The notes under the pieces: generated by a model
Told to the model about the DNA's origin: nothing
Seen by the model: the letters and a program-made list of their open reading frames with translations, nothing else
The model's database searches: none
DNA from: Pardosa pseudoannulata
Taxonomy: Eukaryota > Arthropoda > Arachnida > Araneae > Lycosidae
Direction: 5' to 3'
Length of the DNA: 64,000 nucleotides
Assembly: GCA_032207245.1 (NCBI GenBank)
Contig: CM063500.1
Coordinates: 83,924,257-83,988,256 of the forward strand
Part shown: one piece after another, positions 1 to 12,096 of the stretch
Position numbering within the stretch: the stretch's first letter is position 1
Layout of the letters: every line of letters begins with the position of its first letter
Made by a program: the position numbers and the translations under genes

Positions 1-190
1 TTGTTTGCCACCCCACAGGTATTGGTTGAGAACTTGGAGGACTTTGTGACCACGAACCTATTTTAAGTGCCTCAGTCACCTTTAACGAACAGGGTGGATT
101 TTAGGCCGGTTCGGCTTCCTAACCCGCAATCTTTCAGTTACGAAATCGTTACCTTTTCTGACTCAACTAACACTGCTCATGCTTTGTAAG
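1..190 (-). mobile_element. SINE family A, degenerate copy cut by the window edge
   Basis: Read on the minus strand, this matches the copies at 44.9-45.25 kb and 62.85-63.25 kb. The most recognisable shared part is the body motif resembling TGGTCACAAAGTCCTC, followed by a AGTTCTCAA-like stretch. A degenerate tRNA-like head lies near 130-185 and the tail runs off the left edge. The A box and B box are too mutated here to support Pol III transcription. Assignment rests on alignment by eye to the other two copies, one of which has a perfect A box. The forward open stretch in this repeat family is antisense to the SINE and is not a gene. Confidence 0.6.
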
Positions 191-289
191 ATAATTATAA
201 TCACTGATACTCATCCCCATCGATTCATTCGGATCTTTCTTTTAAATTGTTGTTTCATTAAAAAAATCAATCTCGTCTGTTATGTAGTT

Positions 290-1320
290 TAAACATAAAA
301 AAATTTTCTCTCACTCAAAATATGAAGTGTATTTGAATAATTTATCTGTAATTTTACCTTTGATATTTTTAGAACAAACCGAAAATTGTTTGACTCTGTT
401 TTCTATACTGAAACAGAATAGGGTATCGTATGACATGATTAATGTAGATTAAACAATATGTATTTTGATTAGTTAAATTAATTAAAAAATTATAGTAATA
501 GTAAAAAAAAATTTTCTCACTCAAAATATGAAGTGTATTTGAATAATTTATCTGTAATTTTACCTTTGATATTTTTAGAACAAACCGAAAATTGTTTGAC
601 TCAGTTTTCTATACTGAAACAGAATATGGTATCGTATGACATGATTAATGTAGATTAAACAATATGTATTTTGATTAGTTAAATTAATTAAAAAATTATA
701 GTAATAGTAAATATTTTTCTCTCACTCAAAATATGAAGTGTATTTGAATAATTTATCTGTAATTTTACCTTTGATATTTTTAGAACAAACCGAAAATTGT
801 TTGACTCAGTTTTCTATACTGAAACAGAATATGGTATCGTATGACATGATTAATGTAGATTAAACAATATGTATTTTGATTAGTTAAATTAATTAAAAAA
901 TTATAGTAATAGTAAAAAAAAATTTTCTCACTCAAAATATGAAGTGTATTTGAATAATTTATCTGTAATTTTACCTTTGATATTTTTAGAACAAACCGAA
1001 AATTGTTTGACTCTGTTTTCTATACTGAAACAGAATATGGTATCGTATGACGTGATTAATGTAGATTAAACAATATGTATTTTGATTAGTTAAATTAAGT
1101 AAAAAATGATCGTAATAGTAAAAAAAAATTTTCTCACTCAAAATATGAAGTGTATTTGTATAATTTATCTGTAACTTTAACTTTGACATTTCCATAAGAA
1201 ACTGAAAATTGTTTGACTCTGTTTTCTAGACTGAAACGTGATAAGGTACCGTATGACATTTTTAAATGAATATAGATTAAACAATGCCTATTTTGATTAG
1301 TTAAATTAATTAGGACACCT
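290..1320. repeat. Tandem array, about 5 x 206 bp
   Basis: The motif TCACTCAAAATATGAAGTG recurs at about 311, 517, 722, 928 and 1134, giving a period of 205-206 bp. Copies 1-4 are nearly identical over their whole length and copy 5 is more diverged, as expected at the edge of an array. The unit is about 75% A+T. One open frame on the minus strand within the array is just repeat sequence. Confidence 0.95.
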
Positions 1321-1484
1321 ATACTTGGAGAGACATTTCAAACTCAATATGTTCTCTAGGATATTAAGTTTTTATTTTTAAGATAATTACAAGAAACTGT
1401 TGATACTTGTTCATTTCATAGGAGAGGTTCTCACACAGTTATCAGTTTTTAATCATTCAGTTCATCTCATTAAATAAATTGATA

Positions 1485-3290
1485 TCACTTATTCTGTAGT
1501 CCTCAGATAATATATTACCTTTCTCTTCATAATAAACATGGACTGCTTTGATTTACTTTCCTACTAAGTATGTTACTTATCTATGTTATTAGTTATATTT
1601 TTAAAATTAATATAGAATAAAAAATTCCTGATTTCAAGATTCCCAGAGAATATAATTAGTTACTGATGGATACTTAAAATTCAAATTGTACTTGCAGTTA
1701 TTAAGTGCTATACAATCACAACTACCGATATTCATTCACCACGGATGACTGTGTCTCACTCGGATCTTATGTTTAAATCATTATCTCCTTAAATAACGAT
1801 TTGGTAATTTGGCCTGCAGGCAATATTTTGTCTTTAACTTAATAATAAACATGGACTAGCTTGATTTATTTTCCCTGCTAAGCATGTTAGTTTTTATGCC
1901 ATTTTAAAATTCATACAAAAGAAAAAATTCCTAATTTAAGATTCTCATAACATAATTGGTTAGTACTAGATATTTAAAGCTCAACTTTTACTTACAGATA
2001 TTAAGTACTCTACAAAAGAAAATCATACCCACTGAAAATTTACCTCAGAGAAACGTTTCTCACTGAGATCTTAATTCTTAATCGTTATTTTATTATACAA
2101 ATTAATCGCACTTATTCAGCAGTCTTCAGGCCGAACGATGGCCGATTACTTAGGGTGCTAGCCTTCGGTATCGGAGTTCGTGGGTTCGAATCCCACTGTG
2201 GCATGGATATTCGTAGCCATTCGTAATCGGTTTTAAGCTGTAGGTCTCGGTCTGATTAGCTCTAGTGTTGCAAAAAGTAGACCTTAGCACTCCAAACCAA
2301 ACCAAAATCAGTAGTCTTCTGATAGCAAATTCCCTCTCACTTCCTAATAAGTATAGACTAGTTTAATTCCTTTTTCCGACTAAGTATGTTACTATTTTAC
2401 GCCATTTTAAAATTAATGTACAATAAATAATTTCTAATTTAAGATTCCCAGAATGTAATTGATTACTGTTGGACATTTAAAACTCAAGTTATACTTGCAG
2501 GTATTAAGTGTTCTACAGAAAAAAAAAATCACACCCATTGAAAATTTACTTCAGATAAACGTTTCTCTCTCAGGTCTTAAATCCTAATCATTATTTCATT
2601 GTACAAATCAATCTTACTTATTCTGTAGTCTTCAGATCGCAAATTACCTCTCATTTCCTAATAAGTATTGACTAGTTTGATTCCTTTTTCTGACTAAGTA
2701 TATTACTTTTTTATGCTACTTTAAAATTAATATAGAATAAATAATTCCTAATTTAAGATTCCCAGAATGTAACTGATTAATGTTGGATATTTAAAACTCA
2801 ACTTCTACTTACAGGCATTAAGTACTCTACAAAAAAAAAAAAAAAAATTATTTTAGAGAAACGTTTCTCACTCAGATCTTAAATCCTAACCGTTATTTCA
2901 TTATACAAATCGTTCGCACTTATCATGCAGTCATCAGATTGGAAATTCCCTCTTACTTCCTAATAAGTATAGTTTAGTTTGATTTCCTTTTTCGACTAAG
3001 TATATTACTATTTTATACCACTTTAAAATTAATATAGAATAAATAATTCCTAATTTAAGATTCCCAGAACATAACTGATTATTGTTGGATATTTAAAACC
3101 CAGGTTCTACTTACAGATATTAAGTGCACTACAAAACAATCACAACCACTGATATTCGTTCACTAATGGAACGTTTCTCACTCGGATCTTAATTCTAAAT
3201 CGTTATTTCATTAAACAAATCAATCACACTTATTCTGTAGTCCGCAGATAATAAATTGCCTCTCACTCAATAAATGATTTAAAGAAGCGA
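1485..3290. repeat. Tandem array, about 6 x 310 bp, one unit interrupted by a SINE
   Basis: Units start with a CACTTATTCTGTAGTC-like motif at about 1488, 2108, 2616, 2918 and 3228, with a more diverged unit near 1800. Spacing is 300-316 bp once the SINE insertion at 2130-2307 and its duplicated target are subtracted. The unit carries TTCCTAATAAGTAT and TAATTTAAGATTCCCAGAA as recurrent landmarks. The copies are clearly more diverged from each other than those of the 206-bp array just upstream, so this array is older or less homogenised. No coding potential was seen. Confidence 0.9.
2130..2307 (+). mobile_element. SINE family B, near full-length, with target-site duplication
   Basis: The head resembles a class II (Leu/Ser-like) tRNA. 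It has a TGGCCGATTACTTAGGG A-box region near 2139-2155 and a perfect T arm at 2180-2196: stem GTGGG/CCCAC enclosing loop TTCGAAT, containing the B box GGTTCGAATCC at 2183-2193. An unrelated body follows, with TCGTAGCCATTCGTAATCGG as its landmark, and the tail is a short CAAAC/CAAAA repeat. Imperfect 14-bp direct repeats flank it (2116-2129 and 2308-2321; TCAGCAGTCTTCAG versus TCAGTAGTCTTCTG) and are part of the surrounding 310-bp repeat. It is a retroposed copy, not a functional tRNA gene. Diverged minus-strand copies lie at 7.66 and 17.5 kb. Confidence 0.88.
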
Positions 3291-4614
3291 AATAAGGAAG
3301 AAGTGAAAAAAAAAGTAAAGCACTATCCCAAAAATATATTTGCCGCGAAAAATATAATGAAAAAAAAATTTTTTTTTCGTCTGCAAACTACAGAAATAAG
3401 TGATGATGCACAGTATGGAAAACGAAGCAATCAATTTAAAGAGCTCCGAGGCACCGACGACAGCTCAAGGGAAAAAAAATACACAATAAATAAAATCATT
3501 GTTAAAACCGTCGTGTTTTTGGCAATGTAAGAGCGTGATGAACATAGGGAGGATATAAAAAAATAAATAAATACGGTAGCATCTCCGTCGGTAAGCCCGT
3601 TTTGGCGTATTATTACGCGAGCCCGTTATTAGTTGACAAATGTATTTAAAGTCCCGTGCCGCTAGCTGGGCGCTTTTCCCTCATTCGCATGCCTAAGCGC
3701 ATGATATTAGTTTGATGGCCTCACTTTACCATTTCTCCCGCCCCTAAGTCTCATCCATATAGATGTAAAAGGAGTATAACAGACGGAAAAGGGGGGAAGA
3801 AAGAACATCGGATGCTTTCCCCCTTCCCTGATGGGGTGCTGATCACTGAGGAAAAGAACTCAAAAAAATATTAGAGAAGGGAGCAACGAAAAAAATAAAA
3901 GAAAGAAAAAGCAGAAAGAAACATTACACAGGAATTGGTAACTTGTAGTTTTTCACTGAAAATGGCACTTAAATTACTGTAATTTGTCTTCTTAGACTAC
4001 CCTCTGCAGCCGTCAGGCACGGTAGAGTTTTTGACAGAACCATAACTGGTATTTTAAGGCCTCGCGACAGCTTAAAACTAAGAGCGAAAGCGTTTTTACC
4101 GGGGTGAATTGGCGAGGGGGCAGGCAAGAGGGGGTGTTCGAATAAATTGGACCTCTCTCTCTCTCTCTGGTTGTCGTTTTTTTATTTTTTACTTCTTTAT
4201 TATTTTTTGTTCCTTTCCTCTTTTTTTTCCCTACTACGGAAGAGGAGGGTGTTGGTGAAAAGTTCGAATCAATTGGCGTCGGAAGGGGGGTAGATAGAAG
4301 TTGTACTTGTCTAAAATAATGACAATGGAAAGCGAGGTTTCACTCTCCGGGGGTTTTTATTTTGGACGATTAAAAACCCCTCGAAATTTTGGGGTCGGTG
4401 TTAAACTGGCAATCAGATGAATTCATCGAACTGGGTGAGAGTGGGATGCTGAGGGGGGAGGGATATGATCTAGTGTTTAAAGCGTTCTCCAGAGGGAGGT
4501 CATTAAAATGTGACTTATGTAATTTGTTAGGGAAAATGGCTCTCTTTTGGGAGTGTTTCATGACAAATTTGCTTCGGAGGTGGTAGCCCTTTAATTTGGG
4601 CGAACGTGTAGTGT
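3291..4614. other. Single-copy, GC-richer block; no gene recognised
   Basis: This block separates two tandem arrays and has more G+C and CpG than its surroundings. A CpG-bearing stretch at about 3590-3720 includes GTATTATTACGCGAGCCCG. A CT microsatellite lies at 4149-4168. Short open frames at 3303-3530 (+), 4389-4586 (+) and 4370-4561 (-) have low-complexity or overlapping antisense products that match no family I know. The block could hold regulatory DNA, but nothing here proves a function. Confidence 0.5.
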
Positions 4615-6130
4615 GCCTATGTCTTATTTAACGATCGTGTAATAATCAGGTTCAATTACCTAAAGAATCGCGACAAATTCGATTGCTTTATTCTTGTGAA
4701 GATTTGAAATTTTTATCGTTGATATTTGTTTTCACTCTTTTGTAAAAGAGTTAATCGATTGAATGATACTTCTTACCTGCAAGCGAGATTTTTTGATTGG
4801 TCACGGACTTGAATCCTGGTCGAAAAAGTTCAAATGATTGTTAATATAAACAAAATATTTGTTAAATTCTTTAATATAAAGTTAATTTTGTAACATACGT
4901 ACTTTGGTACTTTATTGTTCTCTTTATGTGTCTATGAATTATTTAACGATCATGTAATGATCAAGTTCAATTACCTAAAGAATCGCGACAAATTCGATTG
5001 TTTTATTCTTGCAAAGATTAGAAATTTTTATCGTTGATATTTGTTTTCACTCTTTTGTAAAAGAGTTAATCGATTGAATGATACTTCTTACCTGCAAGCG
5101 AGATTTTTTGATTGGTCACGGACTTGAATCCTGGTCGAAAAAGTTCAAATGATTGTTAATATAACCCAAATATTTGTTAAATTCTTTAATATAATGTTAA
5201 TTTTGCAACATATGTACTTTGGTACTTTATTGTTCCTTTTATGTACCTACGTCTTATTTAACGATAATGTAATAATCAGGTTCAATTACCTAAAGAATCA
5301 CGACAAATTCGATTGTTTTATTCTTGTGAAGATTAGAATTTTTTATCGTTGATATTTGTTTTCACTCTTTTGTAAAAGAGTTAATCGATTGAATGATGGT
5401 TCTTACCTGCACGCGAGATTTTTTGATTGGTCACGGACTTGAATCCTGGTCGAAAAAGTTCAAATGATTGTTAATATAATCCAAATATTTGTTAAATTCT
5501 TTAATATAATCTTAATTTTGCAACATATGTACTTTGGTACTTTATTGTTCCATTTATGTGCTATGTCTTATTTAACGATCGTGTAATAATCAGGTTCAAT
5601 TACCTAAAGAATCGCGACAAATTCGATTATTTTATTCTTGCAAAGATTAGAAATTTTTATCGTTGATATTTGTTTTCACTCTTTCGTAAATGTGTTAATC
5701 GATTGAATGATGCTTCTTACCTGCACGCGATATTTTTTTATTGGTCACGGGCTTGAATCCTGGTCGAAAAAGTTCAAATGATTGTTAATATAACCCAAAT
5801 ATTTGTTAAATTCTTTAATAGAATGTTAATTTTGCAACATACGTACTTTAATACTTTATTATTCCATTATTTATTTATTCAATTTACATTTCAGGTTTGG
5901 ATATTTCATAACAAATGTTACAGAGATTGGTAATCCTTTTACTTAAGACTATGCAAAAATCTTATGTCTTATTTAAATTGTGTAATTAGTTACTTAAAGT
6001 ATTATAGATAAATATGATTTTTTTATATGTAAATTGGGGAAGCATTTTTATAGTGAATATTTGTTTTTACTTTTTCCAATTTAAAATTGCCTACTACTGT
6101 AAAATTTTATTATATGTCATAGTCAACATT
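4615..6130. repeat. Tandem array, about 4 x 315 bp plus a decayed fifth unit
   Basis: A TCTTATTTAACGAT-like motif recurs at about 4620, 4934, 5250 and 5565 (period about 315 bp), with a decayed form near 5965. Other landmarks repeated in each unit are AATCGCGACAAATTCGATT and GGTCACGGACTTGAATCCTG. The last partial unit runs into the (TA)n region starting near 6160. An open stretch at 5149-5352 crosses a unit boundary and is not conserved between units. Confidence 0.93.
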
Positions 6131-6159
6131 TTTATTATTTCAAACATAACACTCAAGAA

Positions 6160-6720
6160 TATGAGTGTATATATAGTTATATATTATATATATAATATTT
6201 TATATATATATTTATATATATATATTATATATATTTTTTTTTCTGTATATATATCTTAATATATATATGTAAATTTTTTCATTTACATTTTGCTTATATA
6301 TTCATATATATTTATATATATAATTTTTATATATATATAAAGAATTTATATATATCTTCATATATATCACACAACACACACACACACACATTATATAAAT
6401 TATTAAATATATATATATTATATATGACACTGACGACTGGTTAAGGCATGGAAGACACATTGTTTCATATATAACACTTCTTTATGGTAATTCTTGCCAT
6501 GGATATGTCATTTAAATATCCTTTGTTTCATAATTTGCCACGGTAAGCGTGGAGATGTATCATGAGTTATACTGATTTTTGCTTGCTACCTAAGCAAATA
6601 AGTCTACTTGTGTATTCTTCACTCTGTATAGTCGTTCGATGTGTCTTCTTCTCTTTTAGATATGAGTTCAAACTATTTTAAATTGTAACTAGCTTAATTC
6701 TTAACCAATTTTTTAAACCT

Positions 6721-6761
<41 letters not shown>

Positions 6762-6898
6762 CACACACACACACATATTATATATATATATATATAATAT
6801 ATATATATATGTATATATATGTATATATAATATATATATATTTATGTTAATTTATTTAATATATATATGTATATTTTTTTGTTAATATGTTTATATGA

Positions 6899-6949
<51 letters not shown>

Positions 6950-7060
6950 ATATATATATGTATATATATATATATAATATAGTATATAATATATATATAT
7001 TTATATATATATTAAAACAATTATATATATATATAATATATATAATTTTTATGATATCAA
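6160..7060. repeat. TA/CA microsatellite tract with interspersed single-copy DNA
   Basis: Long (TA)n runs lie at 6170-6420 and 6776-7050, with (CA)n at about 6375-6392 and 6722-6776. The middle part, 6425-6715, is ordinary AT-rich sequence. Predicted peptides rich in I and Y from this tract are translations of TA repeats. Confidence 0.95.
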
Positions 7061-7523
7061 AATGATGATAAAAAAAAACCATCGCAATAAATTTCAACAA
7101 CATTAATTTTCACCCCAATTCGATGTAGAAATTATTCACAATCAATGACAGGTAACACATGAAACTAAACTTAGCCTGAGAACACGTGTATATCATAGGG
7201 ATATTATGTCAAATAATATTTAGAATTTTATATTTTAAGACTAGAACTCACTGTTATCTTCCCTTTACTTGTGTATGTTTAAGCTAAATATTATGCTCGA
7301 ACTTTTCTGAAGATGTCTAATACTATGTTTCAAAATAAAAATTTTTATGGTCACATGTCGTTTAATTACTACTGTGCTTTGTGTTTTTTTCATGTTTGAT
7401 GATTTACATAGCTTAATAATTTAACTTACCAGATTTTTTATTTTCACTGCATAAAATACCTACAAATATGTAAATATAATATATTATATAAATATATATA
7501 TATAATATTAATTTAAATATATA

Positions 7524-7567
<44 letters not shown>

Positions 7568-8080
7568 CAACATAATAGGTGTGGTGTGACATTTTTTGAA
7601 TCGTTTGTGAACAAGTCTACTGTTTTGCATACATAACTAATGAAAGATCTCTTTTAAAGTGAATCCGAATGGCTACGAACATCCATAATAGTATTCGAAT
7701 ACGAACTCCAGTACCGACGATCAGTGCTTCTAAACCAATCCAAAGCGTTCGTCGTGTATCACGGTATGGTTAAAATCATTTGATTTTGCATATAATTTCT
7801 GTATTTAATCTTTTCCATGATGTCTTTAAGATATCCTTTGTTATTTTAGAGCTACAAGCGTGGAGTGTTTAAGATTTCCCGCTAGAAAAAATTTCTTCGC
7901 GTCGCTACTTATTGTCTACTTTGTGTCAGTTTGCTCAGATAGTTCACGAGTGGTTTTCTGCTATTATGTTACTTAATGGTTATATTTAATTTACATTTTA
8001 ATTCTTAATTTTAAATACTAAATTCTTTATTTTGAAAAGGAATGAATTGACACTTGAAAATTCGCGACTAGACCCAACTA
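7061..8080. other. AT-rich spacer, no gene seen
   Basis: Single-copy AT-rich DNA with a (TA)n run at about 7475-7563 and a SINE fragment at 7655-7750 (listed separately). I see no splice-bounded exon, RNA gene or long frame. Confidence 0.5.
7655..7750 (-). mobile_element. SINE family B, fragment
   Basis: On the minus strand the order is a TCGGTACTGGAGTTCG head segment, then a decayed B box with TTCGAATAC, then TTCGTAGCCATTCGG. This is the same order as in the SINE at 2130-2307. The 3' part and tail are missing or unrecognisable. The identification is by alignment to that copy only. Confidence 0.7.
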
Positions 8081-8293
8081 TCACATACTCTGTCACCCCA
8101 TTCTGCAACAAAAGCAGACAAATAGTCCAAAAAAAAAAAAAAAAAAAACTCCACACGAAAACAAGACCACAAACCAAAGTAAAAAAAAAATCAACAAACA
8201 AATGTCACTAAAATTATAAAGCCACTAAAAATTGACATTTTTTGGACTATTTGTCTGTCTTTGTCGCTGTACTTGTGGTAGACAATCATGTGA
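8081..8293. mobile_element. Fold-back (long inverted repeat) element, about 213 bp
   Basis: Arms at 8081-8136 and 8238-8293 are imperfect inverted repeats of about 55 bp. Their most conserved core is AGACAAATAGTCCAAAAAA and its complement. The loop of about 100 bp is A-rich (poly-A at 8130-8148). The shape fits a fold-back MITE, but no convincing target-site duplication was identified, so the class is unknown. The minus-strand open frame at 7998-8201 reads through the arm and poly-T and is not a gene. Confidence 0.65.
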
Positions 8294-8550
8294 CTAATAA
8301 TCGTGTATGTTCAGTTTATAATCTAAATCTTTACATAATTAATTATTTATTTTTTTTTATATATGTTTCCTAAAATATTCAATTTAGTTTTTCGATAGTT
8401 GGCTATAATGGAATTCTTATTTAATCTTATTTAATCTTTTATTCTTTACTTTTATACATATATATAATATATATAAATATATATTTATATATATATAAAT
8501 ATATATAAATAATATATAAAATATATGTTGGTGTGTATGTTTGTGTGTTT
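8294..8550. other. AT-rich spacer
   Basis: Short TA runs occur at about 8457-8525. Nothing else was recognised. Confidence 0.5.
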
Positions 8551-9830
8551 AAGGACGGGGCTCCACAAATTTTACACTTGAAAACTTCTTTTAAATTGCC
8601 CCATTATTTTCCTCCAGCACGGGCTTGCTGGGATGCCCAAGAGTCCGCTAAATCTGTTCGACAGACACACATCAGTCGTCGTGGCCGTACGTAATATATA
8701 TTTCATCTTTAAATCGGACAAATGACATCTACGAACGGTGTCAGAAAGATCTCTCTAATTAATGTGGCAACGGCAATTTAGCGAGAGACGACTAAATACC
8801 TGTTTGTTTAGTGTCGTAAAATGCTGAGGCAATAGTTAATGCTTATAGAAGTAATCTTTGATTAGAGACATCTCGTGTGGTGTTTCAGAAGTGTATTATT
8901 GCTGATATTACAGATTTTCCATATTATTGTTCCTAATTATATATATACGATATATTTTTTGCTTTTAGAATCAAGAAAGAATTTCGGGTTGTGATTGAAT
9001 GAAAACTTCTCGTTATATTTATAACTATTAATATAAAAATAAATTAAGATTTAAAATAATGAATGTAAAAAATAATTTTATTAGACTTTATTAGATATTA
9101 TGTTATTAGATATATATGTATATGTGTGTATACATATATCATACGTAAATATTTGTAGATATGTATGTGTACTTTTATATAATATAAATCAATGCAAAAG
9201 TATAAATTTAGCAGCAGCTCTATGTATAAATATGTGGTACAGTTTTACATTGTTCTATACAAAAGCTATTGTAATCGGAAATTGATCTTGATATACCCCC
9301 TCCATCTTTAAAGTTTTATGGACACAACAGACAAAGATACGTGGGGGGGGGAGAGGACGGGGCTCTCTCATTTTATCGGACTTGCAGTTTTCAATCAATT
9401 TTAATCGAGAAGCCGAGACCGATAGCCGGTCATCCATCACTTTTGATATCTGTTCGGCCGCTATTTATCTTTAAAATTGACCTCCGACCGGGAGCGGCAC
9501 CAACGATACACCATTAGCTGGAAGGCAATTACGGGTGGGTCCGAAAACCAAGAGGATCAATGGCCTGGCGGGTGGAGGAACGGAGAGAGGGGGGGAGCTT
9601 TTGGACCATCCATCCCGCAAGTTTTCAGTATCGGACGGGGTGACCGGCAGGCATCGGAGCAAGAGAGCAGATAACTTTTATTGGGTCATGTAAGCGGGAA
9701 TAAACAAAGGGGTTAAGGGGGGATTTAGAAAGGAAAAATTGTCCCAATATAGTGACCGCGTTCCGGAAATTTGCTTCGGATCTTACAGAACTAACGGAAT
9801 TTGAAATGGACTGGGTTTTTCGGACCTTGT
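8551..9830. other. GC-richer single-copy DNA, candidate conserved non-coding region
   Basis: Two GC-richer stretches, about 8560-8890 and 9290-9830, flank a short AT-rich part. They contain homeodomain-type cores (CTCTAATTAATG near 8755; CCATTAGCTGG near 9510) and CpG-bearing segments such as GACCTCCGACCGGGAGCGG near 9479. Overlapping open frames of 61-65 codons exist on both strands at 9255-9674. Neither looks like a known protein. Composition alone suggests possible regulatory DNA; no comparison with other species was possible here. Confidence 0.4.
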
Positions 9831-12096
9831 CCTCTTATTCAGGCTTTCTTATTCTCCGAAATTTAACTTCTTACTGCCTAATATAATAAATTTTTCATAA
9901 AAATATTAAAGACATGTAAACATACACAGCAATTGCTTAATAGTTTCATTTGCTTAATAGTTATTATACATCTAAAGATAAAATATATAATACAATATCG
10001 CTGAGAACGATATTAAATGGCTATATATTCTATCTTGGTTTCTTTAAAGTGGATGGTTTCGACGTTATGAAAATATTCAAAGTCATTGTAGTAATAAATC
10101 TTTTTTTTATGAATCTTATTCGGTTTTCATTATAACTAGATAAATATTATTAATTCTATTTCATATGTTTAAGTATTTTGTATGTTCATATTATACATAT
10201 TGTGTTAAAAAAATGTTAGTAGTAATTCTCTATTGAATAAATATATATTTAAATATATATATTTATATATATATATATACTTTATATATATTTTCTATAT
10301 ATTTTAGAATAAAAATTTTTGTAATAAAAATTCGAATCTACATACTGTTAGCAAATCCCTTTTCTTTGGTCATTTCTCAATCACAAAAAAATTAGTTCAT
10401 ATTATTCTTATTTAGTTTATACATTCCACTAATTCTTAACATCTCACAATGCATATAAATTATTATAAACTAAAACGTATTAACCACACCATTTAAACCA
10501 TCCATTCCTCTTAGTTTATCCAACGAGTTGATCATCTAAAGCAAGAGATTCGATAAATTTATTATGCAATATAAACGAATTAACAAGATTAATGAGAAAT
10601 TTAAATAAAAAAATATACTAGTATAGTTACGTTCAAAGAAGAGAATTTTCACAAAATCAGTACTGTGACGTATTCCTGTGACTATTATCTTTTTGTTCTA
10701 GAAAAATCTTATATTTGAATTTTCTAGATTTGGACTCACCTCACCAAAAGAAATAAAAATATTAGAAGCAATGTATATTTTCTTTCTTTTCAGACTAAAG
10801 GAGTAAATATTAAGAATTATTTTAAATTTTCAGAAAAAAAATTACTACGTACATTAAAATACTGTAACTATTTTAATCTTAAATATGACTTCAAAATCAT
10901 AAATCATTTGTTTTTGAAGCGATGATAAGTTTGACTTGGATATCAAACTATGAGGAAAATGCACCATGTGACAATTTCATGAGAAAAATCACGTTTTTGT
11001 TTGCTCAGATATGCTCCTCATGAATGTCTTCTGCGTTTGCAGTATCTGTCTCCTATAACTACAACTCTAATTAATAAATTATTTAATATTTTAAACTTTT
11101 AGTTCATATTATAAATCACACGATTTGAATTGTTGTCTGAACTTTTCTTTAAATAGTTTCGATTATTGTAAGACATAATGTAAATAGAAATATTATTAAA
11201 ACATTTCTGCTGAGAAAAACGTGATAAAAAATCTCTCTTGTAAAATCCAATTCCTTTACAATAAATTTAAAATTCACTACTATAACCAAACTTTTCTTTC
11301 ACTGTAGTGAGGATCTTTTCTTGTTATAGAAAGCAGGTAATAATTTTCTTTGACGTTTATAGAGAGTCTTCGATATACTGATATTTAAAACGTTTTAAAC
11401 TTTTGCTAAAAAAAATTCTGCATTTAACTTTTCCCCGCTTAACACATTCAGCAGACTTTGAACATTATATTTTAACGTCAAAACACCTATATAAGCCTTT
11501 ATTAACAGTGTTTGGAGTTGAGTAATAATTTCCTTTCCAAAAAATTCACAGTACATGATAAAATATTTAGTTTTATTTTGAGTAACATCGTGTAAACACT
11601 TTATGTAGTCTTTATACAGCTTCATACAAATGGGATTAAAAAGTTTACCCTATTCTGACGTATTCTGGTATCTATTTTAGACAACATTCTACGTAGTAAT
11701 TTACACCGAGACTTACAATAATATGTAATTCATGTTTTTATTACTCGAGCAGAAATAAAAACAGGGTCAAATGACAGTAATGTGTTTGTTTAATATAATT
11801 ATCAATTATTAATATAATTATAAATATATAAATGACATTTTTTCAATACGTTAGAAAATTATTCATAAATTGACCAGTTAGCTATCCATTCGTCTTTCTT
11901 GACTTTTTGAACTTCTATTAATGATTTCAAACTTTTATTTTATATGACTTAATCTTTCTGATTTGTCTTCTATATTTACTCCATACAAAAATTAATGAGA
12001 GAAAAGATGCAATTTACCGAAACTTCTTCTGTTTCTTTAAAATGATCCACTTTATAAAAATGAGAAGACTGAATAAGTAGCAATCTTTCAGTTACG
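9831..12096. other. AT-rich spacer, no gene seen
   Basis: About 2.2 kb of AT-rich sequence with a short TA run at about 10240-10300. The open frames at 9950-10135 (+) and 11395-11625 (-) give peptides with no motif I recognise. Confidence 0.5.

Noticed and set aside
290..1320. CRISPR-like array
   Set aside because: The repeated units are about 206 bp with no distinct spacers; it is a eukaryotic minisatellite-type array.
2139..2200. Possible tRNA gene with a perfect T arm
   Set aside because: No proper acceptor stem, a repeat body and A/C-rich tail follow, and a target-site duplication flanks it: a SINE.
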